Assembly (NCBI GenBank): GCA_021785155.1
Contig: JAJYGE010000238.1
Span: forward strand, 1 to 7,315
DNA from: Planctomycetota bacterium
Lineage (GTDB): Bacteria; Planctomycetota; Phycisphaerae; WQYP01
DNA: 7,315 nucleotides
Direction of reading: 5' to 3'
In this document: piece after piece, positions 1 to 7,123 of the stretch
Layout of the letters: the number at the start of each line of letters is the position of its first letter
Position numbering within the stretch: position 1 is the stretch's first letter
Made by a program: the position numbers and the translations under genes
Notes under the pieces: model-generated
Seen by the model: only the letters and a program-made list of their open reading frames with translations
What the model was told of the DNA's origin: nothing
Databases searched by the model: none

Positions 1-84
1 CAACCCTGCCAAGTGTTGTAAACCACGCAATGAGCATGGATTAAGTGCCGTCCTGGCGGCTGCATCCATTTTGCGTTCCTACTT

Positions 85-126
85 AGTGCCCTGTTCCACC
101 CGTAATTACGGGTGGAACAGGGCACT
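85..126. repeat. Perfect 42-bp palindrome (21-bp arms, no spacer)
   Basis: The left arm starts AGTGCCCTGTTCC and the right arm ends GGAACAGGGCACT, meeting at a central GTAATTAC. All 21 pairs match and the symmetry stops at 84/127. In RNA it would form a 19-bp stem with an AATT tetraloop. No T-run follows on either strand, so it is not a classical intrinsic terminator, although it could end transcription of a gene lying to the left. It lies immediately upstream of a -10-like TAAAAT (139-144), where a -35 element or operator would sit. It could be an operator, a short mobile palindromic repeat or a terminator stem. The structure is certain and its function is unknown. Confidence 0.9.
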
Positions 127-138
127 CGGCGGTTATCG

Positions 139-144
139 TAAAAT
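139..144 (+). promoter_or_regulatory. Possible -10 element of the acetyltransferase gene
   Basis: TAAAAT matches 5 of 6 positions of the sigma-70 -10 consensus, but no good -35 hexamer lies 16-18 bp upstream. That space is occupied by the right arm of the 42-bp palindrome, so an activator or repressor bound there could control it. A start near 151 would give a leader of about 120 nt before the GTG at 272. This is weak evidence by itself. Confidence 0.22.
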
Positions 145-229
145 ATCGGTGAAATCCCTAATACGGATTCAGCAAGTATCTGATACCACAGCGGATGGCG
201 AAACGGTATGCTCTCGTTCGTATCAGCAA

Positions 230-245
230 GCCGGATTTTTCCGGC
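230..245 (+). promoter_or_regulatory. Leader hairpin upstream of the acetyltransferase RBS
   Basis: GCCGGA and TCCGGC form a perfect 6-bp stem around a TTTT loop, ending 13 nt before the Shine-Dalgarno at 259-265. No T-run follows it, so a terminator is unlikely. It could affect mRNA stability or ribosome access. It could also be chance in GC-rich DNA. Confidence 0.35.
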
Positions 246-258
246 ATTGCGATTTGAG

Positions 259-265
259 TAAGGAG
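259..265 (+). promoter_or_regulatory. Shine-Dalgarno that fixes the GTG start at 272
   Basis: TAAGGAG lies 6 nt upstream of GTG 272. The reading frame stays open to the left edge of the window, with a possible TTG start at 71, but nothing upstream has a comparable ribosome binding site. The extra residues would also run through the 42-bp palindrome and resemble no known N-terminus. Confidence 0.85.
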
Positions 266-271
266 TCCGCT

Positions 272-3022
272 GTGACAGTTTCTACCGTTCAAAAGTCCGA
301 TGCCACCAGGGCCGGACATGTTCGCCGTCCCCTGCAACCGTTGTTAAATCCGCAGAATATTGCAGTCATAGGTGCCACAGAAACAGCCGGTTCCGTGGGT
401 CGCACATTGCTGTGGAATCTTATTTCATCCCCATTTGGTGGCACCGTATTTCCCGTGAATCTAAAACGCCCCAGCGTTCTGGGCATTAAGGCCTATCCGA
501 CCATTCGTGATGTGCCGGAACGGGTGGATTTGGCGATTATCTGTACGCCGGCCCCAAGCGTACCGGAACTCATTGAACAATGCGGAATCGCGGGCATTCC
601 GGGCGCGATCATTATTTCCGCGGGGTTCAAGGAACTCGGCGCTCCGGGCGTAGCATTGGAACAGCGGATTGCGGTTCATGCCCGCCGATATTCCATGCGC
701 ATTATCGGCCCGAATTGCCTGGGTGTACAGAATCCATTGATCGGTTTGAATGCGTCCTTTGCGCACGGCATCGCCCGGCCCGGTTCCATTGCGTTTCTGT
801 CACAGTCCGGTGCCCTGCTGACCGCAATTCTTGATTGGTCCCTGCGCGAACAGATCGGTTTTAGCTCATTTGTTTCGCTGGGTTCCATGCTGGATGTCGG
901 CTTTGGTGATTTAATTGACCACCTCGGCGATGATCCACGCACCAGAGCCATCCTGATTTATATGGAAAGCATCGGCAATCCCCGACAATTTATTTCCGCC
1001 GCCCGCGAAGTTGCGCTGACCAAACCTATTATAGTCATCAAGGCCGGTCGCACCGCCGCCGCGGCAGCGGCAGCAGCCAGTCACACCGGCTCGATGACCG
1101 GCTCCGATGAAGTGCTGGATGCGGTTTTCCGGCGCGTGGGGGTACAACGCGTCAATGAAATCAGCGAATTGTTTGATCTGGCCGAAGTCCTGGCGCATCA
1201 ATCGCGGCCCAAAGGGCGCCACCTCACCATTCTTACCAACGCCGGCGGCCCCGGGGTGCTGGCGACGGATGCATTAATTCAAGGCGGCGGCGAACTGACC
1301 AGACTTTCCGATCCGGCGATGAAAGAACTCAATACGCTGCTGCCGGGACCATGGTCCCATGGCAATCCGGTGGATATTCTTGGCGATGCCTCGCCCGATC
1401 GTTATGCCAAATCCCTGGAAATCGCGGCACGCGATGCGAATGCCGATGGCATGCTGGTCATTCTAACTCCGCAGGATATGACCGATGCCACGCGTTCCGC
1501 CGAAGCTCTTATCACCGCCGCCAAAGCCCAGTCCAAGCCGGTTCTCGCAAGTTGGATGGGCGGCCCGATGGTCCGCGCCGGCGAGGAAATTCTGAATCGC
1601 GCCGGCATTCCCACGTTTGCCTATCCGGATGCCGCGGCCAGAGCGTTTAATTATCTCTGGCAGTATGACCGGACACTGAAAGCTCTTTATCAGACGCCCC
1701 GATCCGCCGGAGATCAGTCGTTTGACTCCCACTCGCGCATCAGTATTGAAGCCATATTCTCTGAAGCCCAGGCGGAGCAACGCACCACCTTGACCGAACC
1801 GGAGTCCAAGCGACTCCTTGAAGCCTACGGTATTCCCGTTACGTCCACGCTTATCGCCACCACGGCACAGGAAGCGGTTGCGACCGCGGAAAAACTCGGA
1901 TTCCCGGTGGTCGTAAAACTGTTCTCAAAAACCATTTCCCATAAAACTGATGTCGGCGGTGTGATGCTGAATCTCACTTCCGCCGCCAGTGTTAAGCAGG
2001 CTTTTGAAAAAATCCAGGCTTCCGTTACCGCCAAGGCGCGGGCCGACCAGTTCCAGGGCGTTACCGTACAACCCATGGTGCGTTTGACCGATGCGTACGA
2101 ATTAATTCTGGGATCCTCCATTGATGCACAGTTCGGGCCGGTACTTTTGTTTGGTCTGGGCGGACAAATGGTGGAATTATTCCGCGACCGCGCATTGGCA
2201 TTGCCGCCGCTGAATTCCACGCTGGCCCGACAGATGATTAACCAGACTAAAATAAGCAAGGCCCTGGCCGGTATCCGCGGGCGCGCCGCAATTGATGTGA
2301 CGGAACTTGAACGCATTCTCGTGCGATTCAGCGCTCTGGTCATTGAAAATCCGCGCATCAAGGAAATTGATATTAACCCTCTGCTGGCCAGCCCTGATAA
2401 ATTCGTTGCTCTTGATGCGCGCGTTATACTCCATCCCGTCGATGTCGCCGACTCGGCGTTACCGCGTCCCGCCATCCGCCCGTATCCCGCGCAATATGTT
2501 CACACCGTTATTACCGATGACGGGCAGTCGCTGCTGTTGCGGCCGATTATGCCGCAGGATGAACCATTGATGATCCAGTTTCACCATGCGCTGTCGAACG
2601 AAACCGTGCGCAACCGCTTTTACAGCGTGATGAAATTAGAAGACCGCATTGCCCACGAGCGGCTCATACGTGTCTGCATGAATGATTATGACCGTGAAAT
2701 CGCTCTGGTGGCACAACATACCCGTCCCGACGGCACGCCGGAAATTGTCGGCGTCAGCAGGCTCTCCAAAATCCGCGGCACCAATGAAGCCGAAGCGGCG
2801 GTTATCGTTTCAGATCTCTGGCAGAATCGTGGCATTGGCACGGCGTTGTTGGAAGAGGCCATTAAGATCGCCCGGATGGAAGGTGTGTCGCGCGTATTCG
2901 CGTCCGCCCTGCCGGACAACATGGAAATTCAGCACCTGCTGGCCAACAAGCTGGGCTTCAAGGTAATGTCAGATGTGCAATCACCGACGATTCATTTTGA
3001 GCTTAATCTTGCGGGGATGTGA
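272..3022 (+). CDS. Bifunctional acyl-CoA synthetase (ADP-forming)/GNAT acetyltransferase, Pat/PatZ-type
   Basis: This 916-residue cytoplasmic protein has the architecture of Pat/PatZ (YfiQ) protein lysine acetyltransferases, which acetylate lysines on enzymes such as acetyl-CoA synthetase using acetyl-CoA. The domains in order are: a CoA-binding Rossmann domain (about 20-155, with NIAVIGAT at 29-36 and IGPNCLG at 145-151); a succinyl-CoA-ligase-like domain (about 160-310) with the SHTGS motif and His271; a linker region; an ATP-grasp domain (about 505-720, SHKTDVGG with His557, EIDINP near 700); and a C-terminal GNAT domain (about 753-912) with the acetyl-CoA loop QNRGIGT at 851-857. An 8-alanine run directly precedes SHTGS. 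His271 is the position phosphorylated in ADP-forming acetyl-CoA synthetases. Enterobacterial PatZ, as I recall it, lacks this histidine, so this homologue may still make acyl-CoA. Length fits the family (PatZ is about 886 residues). Start is GTG 272, set by TAAGGAG. It appears monocistronic. Architecture is secure; substrates are inferred. Confidence 0.93.
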   Translation: MTVSTVQKSDATRAGHVRRPLQPLLNPQNIAVIGATETAGSVGRTLLWNLISSPFGGTVFPVNLKRPSVLGIKAYPTIRDVPERVDLAIICTPAPSVPELIEQCGIAGIPGAIIISAGFKELGAPGVALEQRIAVHARRYSMRIIGPNCLGVQNPLIGLNASFAHGIARPGSIAFLSQSGALLTAILDWSLREQIGFSSFVSLGSMLDVGFGDLIDHLGDDPRTRAILIYMESIGNPRQFISAAREVALTKPIIVIKAGRTAAAAAAAASHTGSMTGSDEVLDAVFRRVGVQRVNEISELFDLAEVLAHQSRPKGRHLTILTNAGGPGVLATDALIQGGGELTRLSDPAMKELNTLLPGPWSHGNPVDILGDASPDRYAKSLEIAARDANADGMLVILTPQDMTDATRSAEALITAAKAQSKPVLASWMGGPMVRAGEEILNRAGIPTFAYPDAAARAFNYLWQYDRTLKALYQTPRSAGDQSFDSHSRISIEAIFSEAQAEQRTTLTEPESKRLLEAYGIPVTSTLIATTAQEAVATAEKLGFPVVVKLFSKTISHKTDVGGVMLNLTSAASVKQAFEKIQASVTAKARADQFQGVTVQPMVRLTDAYELILGSSIDAQFGPVLLFGLGGQMVELFRDRALALPPLNSTLARQMINQTKISKALAGIRGRAAIDVTELERILVRFSALVIENPRIKEIDINPLLASPDKFVALDARVILHPVDVADSALPRPAIRPYPAQYVHTVITDDGQSLLLRPIMPQDEPLMIQFHHALSNETVRNRFYSVMKLEDRIAHERLIRVCMNDYDREIALVAQHTRPDGTPEIVGVSRLSKIRGTNEAEAAVIVSDLWQNRGIGTALLEEAIKIARMEGVSRVFASALPDNMEIQHLLANKLGFKVMSDVQSPTIHFELNLAGM

Positions 3023-3112
3023 TGAATGCCGGGCAGTCGCATGTTACAGCAACGCAATGGCACTTGAATCTGCCGAGGGATATTGCCGATGGCACCACCG
3101 ACAGAACCGCCT

Positions 3113-3134
3113 CCACGTCCGATTCTCCGGGTGC
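3113..3134 (+). repeat. 22-bp imperfect direct repeat, copy 1
   Basis: The sequence begins CCACGTCCGATTCTCCGGG and matches 3240-3261 at 20 of 22 positions. The two copies are 127 bp apart. Neither is in a gene. It may be a remnant of duplication or a small dispersed element; no function is visible. Confidence 0.6.
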
Positions 3135-3239
3135 GGTAATTTTTCCGGGCGAACAGCGAAATCAACGGCATAAATGCCGGCGCTTAGAGAAGGTTTCGTC
3201 CTGGAAACTCGCACTTCGGACCCCTGCCCGGATTTATTG

Positions 3240-3261
3240 CCACGTCCGGTTCTCCGGGCGC
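3240..3261 (+). repeat. 22-bp imperfect direct repeat, copy 2
   Basis: This is the second copy of the element at 3113-3134, starting CCACGTCCGGTTCTCCGGG. It differs only in A-to-G and T-to-C changes. Its TCCGGGC (3253-3259) also pairs with GCCCGGA at 3226-3232, so this copy lies within a possible hairpin with a 20-nt loop. Confidence 0.6.
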
Positions 3262-3273
3262 TCAAAGGCGAAG

Positions 3274-3301
3274 TTGCCGATACTCGCGGCGCGGATAAAA
3301 T
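3274..3301 (+). promoter_or_regulatory. Likely mutY promoter giving a leaderless transcript
   Basis: The -35 TTGCCG (3274-3279, 4 of 6 consensus) and -10 TAAAAT (3296-3301, 5 of 6) are separated by 16 bp. The -10 ends only 7 nt before the mutY ATG at 3309, so transcription would begin at or next to the start codon. No Shine-Dalgarno is present in that space, which agrees with leaderless translation. Confidence 0.45.
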
Positions 3302-3308
3302 TTGAGAC

Positions 3309-4412
3309 ATGAAGTCACCCGTTCCGCCAGCTATTCCATCGAGGATCAAACGTCGCCTCGGCACACGCATGATAACCTGGTTTCGTCATCACAAGCGGCC
3401 CATGCCTTGGCGAGCTACCACCGATCCCTATGCGATATGGCTTTCAGAAGTTATGCTCCAGCAGACACAAGTCGCCACAGTGGAACCTTATTATCATCGC
3501 TTTTTGCTGACGTTTCCCGATGTAAACGCACTGGCCGCCGCGCCGCTGGAAGAGGTCTTGAAACTATGGGCCGGATTGGGTTATTACCGCCGGGCCAAAA
3601 GCCTCCATCAGAGCGCGCGAATTATCGCATCAAAATATCATGGCGTGTTTCCATCAATGTATAATGAGATTCTGCAACTTCCGGGCATTGGCCGCTATAC
3701 CGCCGGCGCGATCGCCAGCATCGCCTTCAACCGGAGCGTGCCGGTATTGGATGGCAACGTGATGCGCGTGTTAACCCGTCTTTGGGCGATTCATGCCGAT
3801 ATTACCAGGCCACAAACCCAAAAAATACTTTGGAGCATCGCGGAAACACTGGTGCCACGTCAAAACCCCGGCGATTTTAATCAGGCCATGATGGAACTTG
3901 GTGCCACGGTTTGCCTGCCGAACAATCCCCGGTGCAAAACATGTCCGCTGGAAAATCTTTGTGCCGCCCGCCGCGAGAATTCGCAGAACCAATTGCCTGT
4001 AAAAAAAGGCAAATCCACCACGCCCCGCATCCAATTAGCTGCGGTAGTACTGCAATCTCCGCAAGGCCAACTGCTGGGAAAACGCAGCGCCGGAGGCCTC
4101 TGGGAACACATCTGGGAATTCCCCGCCTTTGAAATTCGCCGCCCCACCGCCGCGACCGTCGGCCATCTATTCTTCGCCCTCACCGGCCTGCGTATAAAAC
4201 TAAAACGCCGTCCCGGCATTGTACGGCATCAGCTCACCCATCGCCGCATGGAATATGTCATATTCTCCGCCCGCAGTTCATCTTCCCCAGTCATAAACTT
4301 CAACTCTGAACCGGCATTTAATTACGACGCGATCCGCTGGATTGCGGACATTAAGAGTGTGCCGGTAGCCAGAATCACCGCAAAAATTGCCGCGCACCTC
4401 GACGGCCAATGA
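3309..4412 (+). CDS. mutY: A/G-specific adenine DNA glycosylase MutY
   Basis: MutY removes adenine mispaired with 8-oxoguanine, starting base-excision repair that prevents G:C to T:A mutations. The 367-residue protein has every family hallmark. The catalytic Glu47 lies in SEVMLQQTQV. A helix-hairpin-helix LPGIGRYTAGAI spans 124-135, and the conserved Asp148 lies in VLDGNVMR. The [4Fe-4S] cluster ligands are C202, C209, C212 and C218, with exact C-x6-C-x2-C-x5-C spacing. The C-terminal third is the NUDIX-like 8-oxoG recognition domain (about 240-365), with GGLWEHIWEFP at 262-272 and HQLTH at 307-311 in place of the usual H-x-FSH. Length is normal. ATG 3309 has no Shine-Dalgarno but sits just after a -10-like TAAAAT. 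The next in-frame ATG (3369) would cut into the helix that begins the glycosylase fold. It ends 36 bp from the convergent purC. Confidence 0.96.
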   Translation: MKSPVPPAIPSRIKRRLGTRMITWFRHHKRPMPWRATTDPYAIWLSEVMLQQTQVATVEPYYHRFLLTFPDVNALAAAPLEEVLKLWAGLGYYRRAKSLHQSARIIASKYHGVFPSMYNEILQLPGIGRYTAGAIASIAFNRSVPVLDGNVMRVLTRLWAIHADITRPQTQKILWSIAETLVPRQNPGDFNQAMMELGATVCLPNNPRCKTCPLENLCAARRENSQNQLPVKKGKSTTPRIQLAAVVLQSPQGQLLGKRSAGGLWEHIWEFPAFEIRRPTAATVGHLFFALTGLRIKLKRRPGIVRHQLTHRRMEYVIFSARSSSSPVINFNSEPAFNYDAIRWIADIKSVPVARITAKIAAHLDGQ

Positions 4413-4413
4413 C

Positions 4414-4469
4414 AACCACCAGCCAAACGGCAACAGGATGTGTGTGGTTTACAGTCCGGTCAACCGGAC
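4414..4469. terminator. Possible terminator region between convergent mutY and purC
   Basis: The 36-bp gap has AACCAC (4414-4419) pairing with GTGGTT (4444-4449) over a long loop. A 7-bp inverted repeat GTCCGGT/ACCGGAC (4454-4460, 4463-4469) covers the last codons of purC. Neither is followed by a T-run on either strand, so an ordinary intrinsic terminator is not shown. Convergence of two genes here makes some transcription end likely. Confidence 0.2.
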
Positions 4470-5393
4470 ATCCTGCTGATCCAGACATTGGCGGACCTCC
4501 TCCACCTGATCGCCGGTTATTTGTTTGAGTGCCTCAAGATATTTTCGCCGTGTATTGGCCACCACATCGGCAGGCAGATTAGGCCCGGGCGGGCGCTTGT
4601 TCCAGTGCAGGGTTTCCAGATAATTGCGCACATACTGCTTATCACAACTGACCTGTTCCAGGCCCGGCTTGTAATCAACAAGAGGCCAGAAGCGGGAGCT
4701 ATCCGGGGTGATGACTTCATCGATCAGTATGAGTCGGCCGGTTTTAGGGTCTATGCCAAATTCAAATTTGGTATCCGCCACAATAATACCGCGCTGCCGC
4801 GCCACCTCCGCCGCCATCGTGTACAACTTTATTGACGTATCACGTAATTCGGTCATAACGCCGCGGCCCACGCGATCACAGGCCTGATCAAAGGTGATAC
4901 TTTCGTCATGGCCGGCTTCAGCTTTGGTTGTGGGCGTAAAAATTGGCATTGGAAGTTGCTGCGAAAGCATCAATCCATGCGGCACTTTTACGCCGCTGAT
5001 CGCCCCGGTTTTCTTGTATTCCTTCCAGCCGCCACCGGCCAGATAACCGCGCACCACACATTCAATGGGAATCACCGCTGTTTTTCGCACCAGCACCGAA
5101 CGTCCGGCCAATTGCTGGCGACAAGCCCGAAACGCCGCCGGGAATTCCGCCGGCCGAGTGGCCACAAGATGATGCTGTATATGCGGCGCAAAGAACCTGA
5201 ACCAGTAATTGCTTAACGCCGTGAGGATGATCCCTTTTTCCGGAACTGGCGTGGGAAGAATCACATCAAACGCGCTGATACGATCCGTAGCCACGATCAG
5301 CAATTGCGATCCTAAATCATAAATATCGCGTACCTTACCCCGCCGCACCGGAATTCCCGGTATTTCTGTTTCAATAACCGTAGCCAATTTCAC
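4449..5393 (-). CDS. purC: Phosphoribosylaminoimidazole-succinocarboxamide synthase (SAICAR synthetase)
   Basis: PurC joins aspartate to CAIR using ATP, giving SAICAR in de novo purine synthesis. The 314-residue protein matches the family along its whole length. GKVRDIY (19-25) is the nucleotide-binding loop, followed by ATDRISAFD (35-43), ECVVRGYLAGGGW (111-123), FTPTTKAEAGHDE (152-164), DTKFEFG (207-213), IDEVITPDSSR (224-234) and SCDKQYVR (249-256). The motif spacing and about 310-residue length resemble the longer single-domain type rather than the roughly 240-residue E. coli type. The start is GTG, with AGAAAGG 5 nt upstream (5399-5405). No other purine gene is in the window, so it is not in a visible pur operon. 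The radical SAM gene lies 197 bp upstream on the same strand. Confidence 0.97.
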   Translation of the reverse strand: MKLATVIETEIPGIPVRRGKVRDIYDLGSQLLIVATDRISAFDVILPTPVPEKGIILTALSNYWFRFFAPHIQHHLVATRPAEFPAAFRACRQQLAGRSVLVRKTAVIPIECVVRGYLAGGGWKEYKKTGAISGVKVPHGLMLSQQLPMPIFTPTTKAEAGHDESITFDQACDRVGRGVMTELRDTSIKLYTMAAEVARQRGIIVADTKFEFGIDPKTGRLILIDEVITPDSSRFWPLVDYKPGLEQVSCDKQYVRNYLETLHWNKRPPGPNLPADVVANTRRKYLEALKQITGDQVEEVRQCLDQQDVRLTGL

Positions 5394-5590
5394 TTCTGCC
5401 TTTCTACCATCTTAATTGGCCGTTAGTTTAGGGATTCGCCGCTGATACGCAATGGCACCCCGCCCGAATGAGAAAATTTTACCGACCGCAGGTTTCGCGC
5501 TGACCGTCCGTCGGCCACCGAACCCCCATGGATGGGAATACCCCTCCAGGCCGCACAAGCCTTCCTTATCGTGCAAAAGATTCTGCGTTC
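5394..5590. other. 197-bp gap between purC and the radical SAM gene
   Basis: The gap contains no convincing gene. Minus-strand elements in it are the purC ribosome binding site and possible promoter, and a weak interrupted stem (CCGAC at 5482-5486 with GTCGG at 5510-5514, plus an inner CGC/GCG) that is followed by the A/T-rich TAAAATTTT. That could be a poor terminator for the radical SAM gene. A small palindrome CCCAT-GG-ATGGG lies at 5525-5536. The right edge carries a 14-bp exact match to the sequence beside the 42-bp palindrome. Confidence 0.5.
5425..5452 (-). promoter_or_regulatory. Possible purC promoter
   Basis: On the minus strand, TTGCGT (5447-5452) and TAAACT (5425-5430) are separated by 16 bp, matching 3 and 4 of 6 sigma-70 positions. 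The -10 lies 31 nt before the GTG start at 5393, with the Shine-Dalgarno AGAAAGG between them. The match is moderate, and read-through from the radical SAM gene is an alternative. Confidence 0.3.
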
Positions 5591-5597
5591 CTACTTA
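5580..5597. repeat. 18-bp repeat shared with the edge of the 42-bp palindrome
   Basis: Positions 5580-5597 match 68-85 at 17 of 18 bases, with an exact core TGCGTTCCTACTTA (5584-5597 and 72-85). Here it covers the stop codon and last Lys codon of the radical SAM gene. At the other site it runs into the first base of the palindrome. A single exact 14-mer in a window this size has a chance probability of roughly 0.1-0.2, so this is suggestive only. Confidence 0.4.
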
Positions 5598-6727
5598 TAT
5601 GTCGCTCCGACCACCTCATTGTCCGTCGCAGCGAGGCCGCCGTCCGGCAGGATATGCAGAGACAGTCCCAGCGACGCCGGTTTATCTTGCAGCGGGCCGC
5701 CACGTTCGCGCTGGTAAAATGAGCACGTATTGCACGGAACGGGAAATTCACCCGGAGGTACCGGTCCGCAGCTGAATAGTTGCCGCGCCCGCTGAACCGT
5801 GGGATGGTTGTATGCGTCCAATACCGACATGATGCCAAGGTCGGCGTATTCCGCCACATTCTGATAAACCAGACATCGGGCGACTTGGGCGTTGGAGTTC
5901 AGCACCAGCGATCGCCAGAGAAAATAACAGGGCCAGGTGTGCAGAAAATGTCCCTCTTCAACGTCTCGGTGTAATCCCTCTGTTTTCCAATACTTCTGGA
6001 GTTCGCCATTAAACTCCATTCCGCGCAAGGGCGCAAAGCGGATGAACACGCCAAGTTTCCGCGCCAGTCGCTTAGCCTCTTGCACTTCATGCTGATTGTG
6101 GCCATGTACCAGAAATTGCCATTCCACCTCCGTACGCGACTTACATTTGCGGCGTTCATAAAGGATTCGCGCCAGTCCTTCAATCGCCTCCTCCCATACG
6201 CCTCCTACGCGGTACATGGCGTAACTTTCCTGACTCATGCCGTCAATGGCGCAGATCAGATGATCCAGCCCGCACTGAACCACTTCTTGTGCAATGGTCG
6301 GCGTGATCAGGGTACAATTGGTACTCAGCAGTGTGAAAATTCCCCGCTGGTGCGTTTTTTCAATGATTTTTCGGGATAAAGGCCAATCCAGCATCGGCTC
6401 TCCCTGGCCAAAAATCTGGCACTGAAAAAGATAGTCTCCAATTTCATCGAGAATTCGGTCATACAAGGCCATGGATAATTTTCCCGCGCTATGCTTGCGG
6501 GCCTCAGGAAATACCTGCCGATCACAGAATGGGCATGCCAGATTGCAGTAGTAAAGTGGTTCAAGAAATAAAATGTAGGGCGCGGATTTAACATTTGCCA
6601 ACCGTCGACGATACGCATATTCCGTCCGCAGCGCATTAAGCACCTTGCGCGGCGTGGAATAATGTAACAGGGACTTGCCATAAACCCGCCATATACGGCC
6701 CGGGTTGCGAAAATTCACAATTCCCAT
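5591..6727 (-). CDS. Radical SAM protein with SPASM-like C-terminal domain, function unknown
   Basis: This 378-residue protein is a radical SAM enzyme. CNLACPFC gives the [4Fe-4S] ligands C61, C65 and C68 in the standard C-x3-C-x2-C. GQGEP (107-111) matches the SAM-binding GGE region, and STNCTLI (135-141) the following strand. The C-terminal part resembles a SPASM/Twitch auxiliary-cluster domain: PCYFLWRSL (266-274, C267), ARCLVY (283-288, C285), and C320, C332 and C335 in CNTC. Only five cysteines are obvious there, and the usual paired CC is C-L, so it may hold one auxiliary cluster. Such enzymes modify peptides or small molecules, or mature other enzymes. No precursor peptide or partner gene is visible nearby. 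ATG 6727 is preceded by AAGAGG (6731-6736) at 3-nt spacing. No signal peptide or membrane segment is present. Class is secure, substrate unknown. Confidence 0.9.
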   Translation of the reverse strand: MGIVNFRNPGRIWRVYGKSLLHYSTPRKVLNALRTEYAYRRRLANVKSAPYILFLEPLYYCNLACPFCDRQVFPEARKHSAGKLSMALYDRILDEIGDYLFQCQIFGQGEPMLDWPLSRKIIEKTHQRGIFTLLSTNCTLITPTIAQEVVQCGLDHLICAIDGMSQESYAMYRVGGVWEEAIEGLARILYERRKCKSRTEVEWQFLVHGHNQHEVQEAKRLARKLGVFIRFAPLRGMEFNGELQKYWKTEGLHRDVEEGHFLHTWPCYFLWRSLVLNSNAQVARCLVYQNVAEYADLGIMSVLDAYNHPTVQRARQLFSCGPVPPGEFPVPCNTCSFYQRERGGPLQDKPASLGLSLHILPDGGLAATDNEVVGATYK

Positions 6728-7123
6728 GTTCCTCTTTTCATCTAAAGTTCAAAACATCACAACATCACCCGCATTTCCGGGAACCGGCCCATGTGGGAAA
6801 TCTCGTGCATACTACGGCACGCAAGACATGGAAATAAGCAACAAACTTTCGTTGTCGAAGCCATACGGGCAATCTACTTTCCCCTGTCAGAGCCAGATTA
6901 CGTGTGCAATGACCATGCCATCGCACAGTTCTCAACGCACCGGTGCTTATTGCGGGTTTCGCTACACGATGGTCGCCGGGCCTGTAACAATGGAACGGAT
7001 AATTGCTGTGGTGCCGCGGCAATGCGGCGTTATCGGACAGAATGGCCCGGACAATTTGACACCAGGCGCTTGGCGAAATTTGCCACTGGACCGGAAACGC
7101 CTTAATTCATCAAATATCTGGAG
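6728..7123. other. Divergent intergenic region with no convincing gene
   Basis: This lies between the radical SAM gene (leftward) and the sigma-54 promoter (rightward). Open frames of 85-149 codons exist on both strands, but they overlap one another, have no recognisable domains or good ribosome binding sites, and look like chance. Near the left end are the radical SAM Shine-Dalgarno (6731-6736) and a tandem 8-mer AACATCAC (6753-6768). There is also a 6-bp inverted pair ATTTCC/GGAAAT (6773-6778, 6796-6801) and CGTGC/GCACG (6804-6808, 6817-6821). CGGACA occurs at 7034 and again at 7048. I saw no tRNA or rRNA. Confidence 0.5.
7002..7023. promoter_or_regulatory. 22-bp imperfect dyad, candidate upstream activator site
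   Basis: ATTGCTG and CGGCAAT are inverted with one mismatch in 7 and an 8-bp spacer. Inside lies an exact 10-bp palindrome, TGCCGCGGCA (7012-7021). The centre is about 137 bp upstream of the predicted sigma-54 start, the usual distance for an enhancer bound by an AAA+ activator. The role is inferred only from position and symmetry. Confidence 0.25.

Larger units (their letters stand above)
3023..3308. other. Non-coding gap between the acetyltransferase gene and mutY
   Basis: This 286-bp stretch contains no convincing gene. Open frames cross it on both strands, but their translations are rich in Arg, Ser and Thr without domain-like pattern, and none has a good ribosome binding site. It holds a 22-bp imperfect direct repeat (3113-3134 and 3240-3261), a short dyad CGGCAT-AA-ATGCCG at 3166-3179, and a 7-bp inverted pair GCCCGGA/TCCGGGC (3226-3232, 3253-3259). 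No T-rich terminator follows the acetyltransferase stop codon. The last 35 bp contain a likely mutY promoter. Confidence 0.6.

Noticed and set aside
3..44. C-terminal tail of an upstream plus-strand gene ending at TAA 42-44
   Set aside because: Only 13 codons are visible, with no recognisable pattern. It could equally be chance.
71..271. N-terminal extension of the acetyltransferase from a TTG at 71
   Set aside because: The frame is open to the window edge, but only GTG 272 has a strong, well-spaced Shine-Dalgarno. The extra residues run through a 42-bp palindrome and look non-coding.
3059..3073. TGGCACT followed by TGCC as a second sigma-54 site
   Set aside because: The GG to GC spacing is 11 bp rather than 10, and the -12 TTGC is absent.
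3019..3312. 97-codon ORF overlapping the acetyltransferase stop codon, and a 108-codon ORF on the opposite strand
   Set aside because: Composition is not protein-like, there are no domains, and they overlap each other and the mutY promoter and start.
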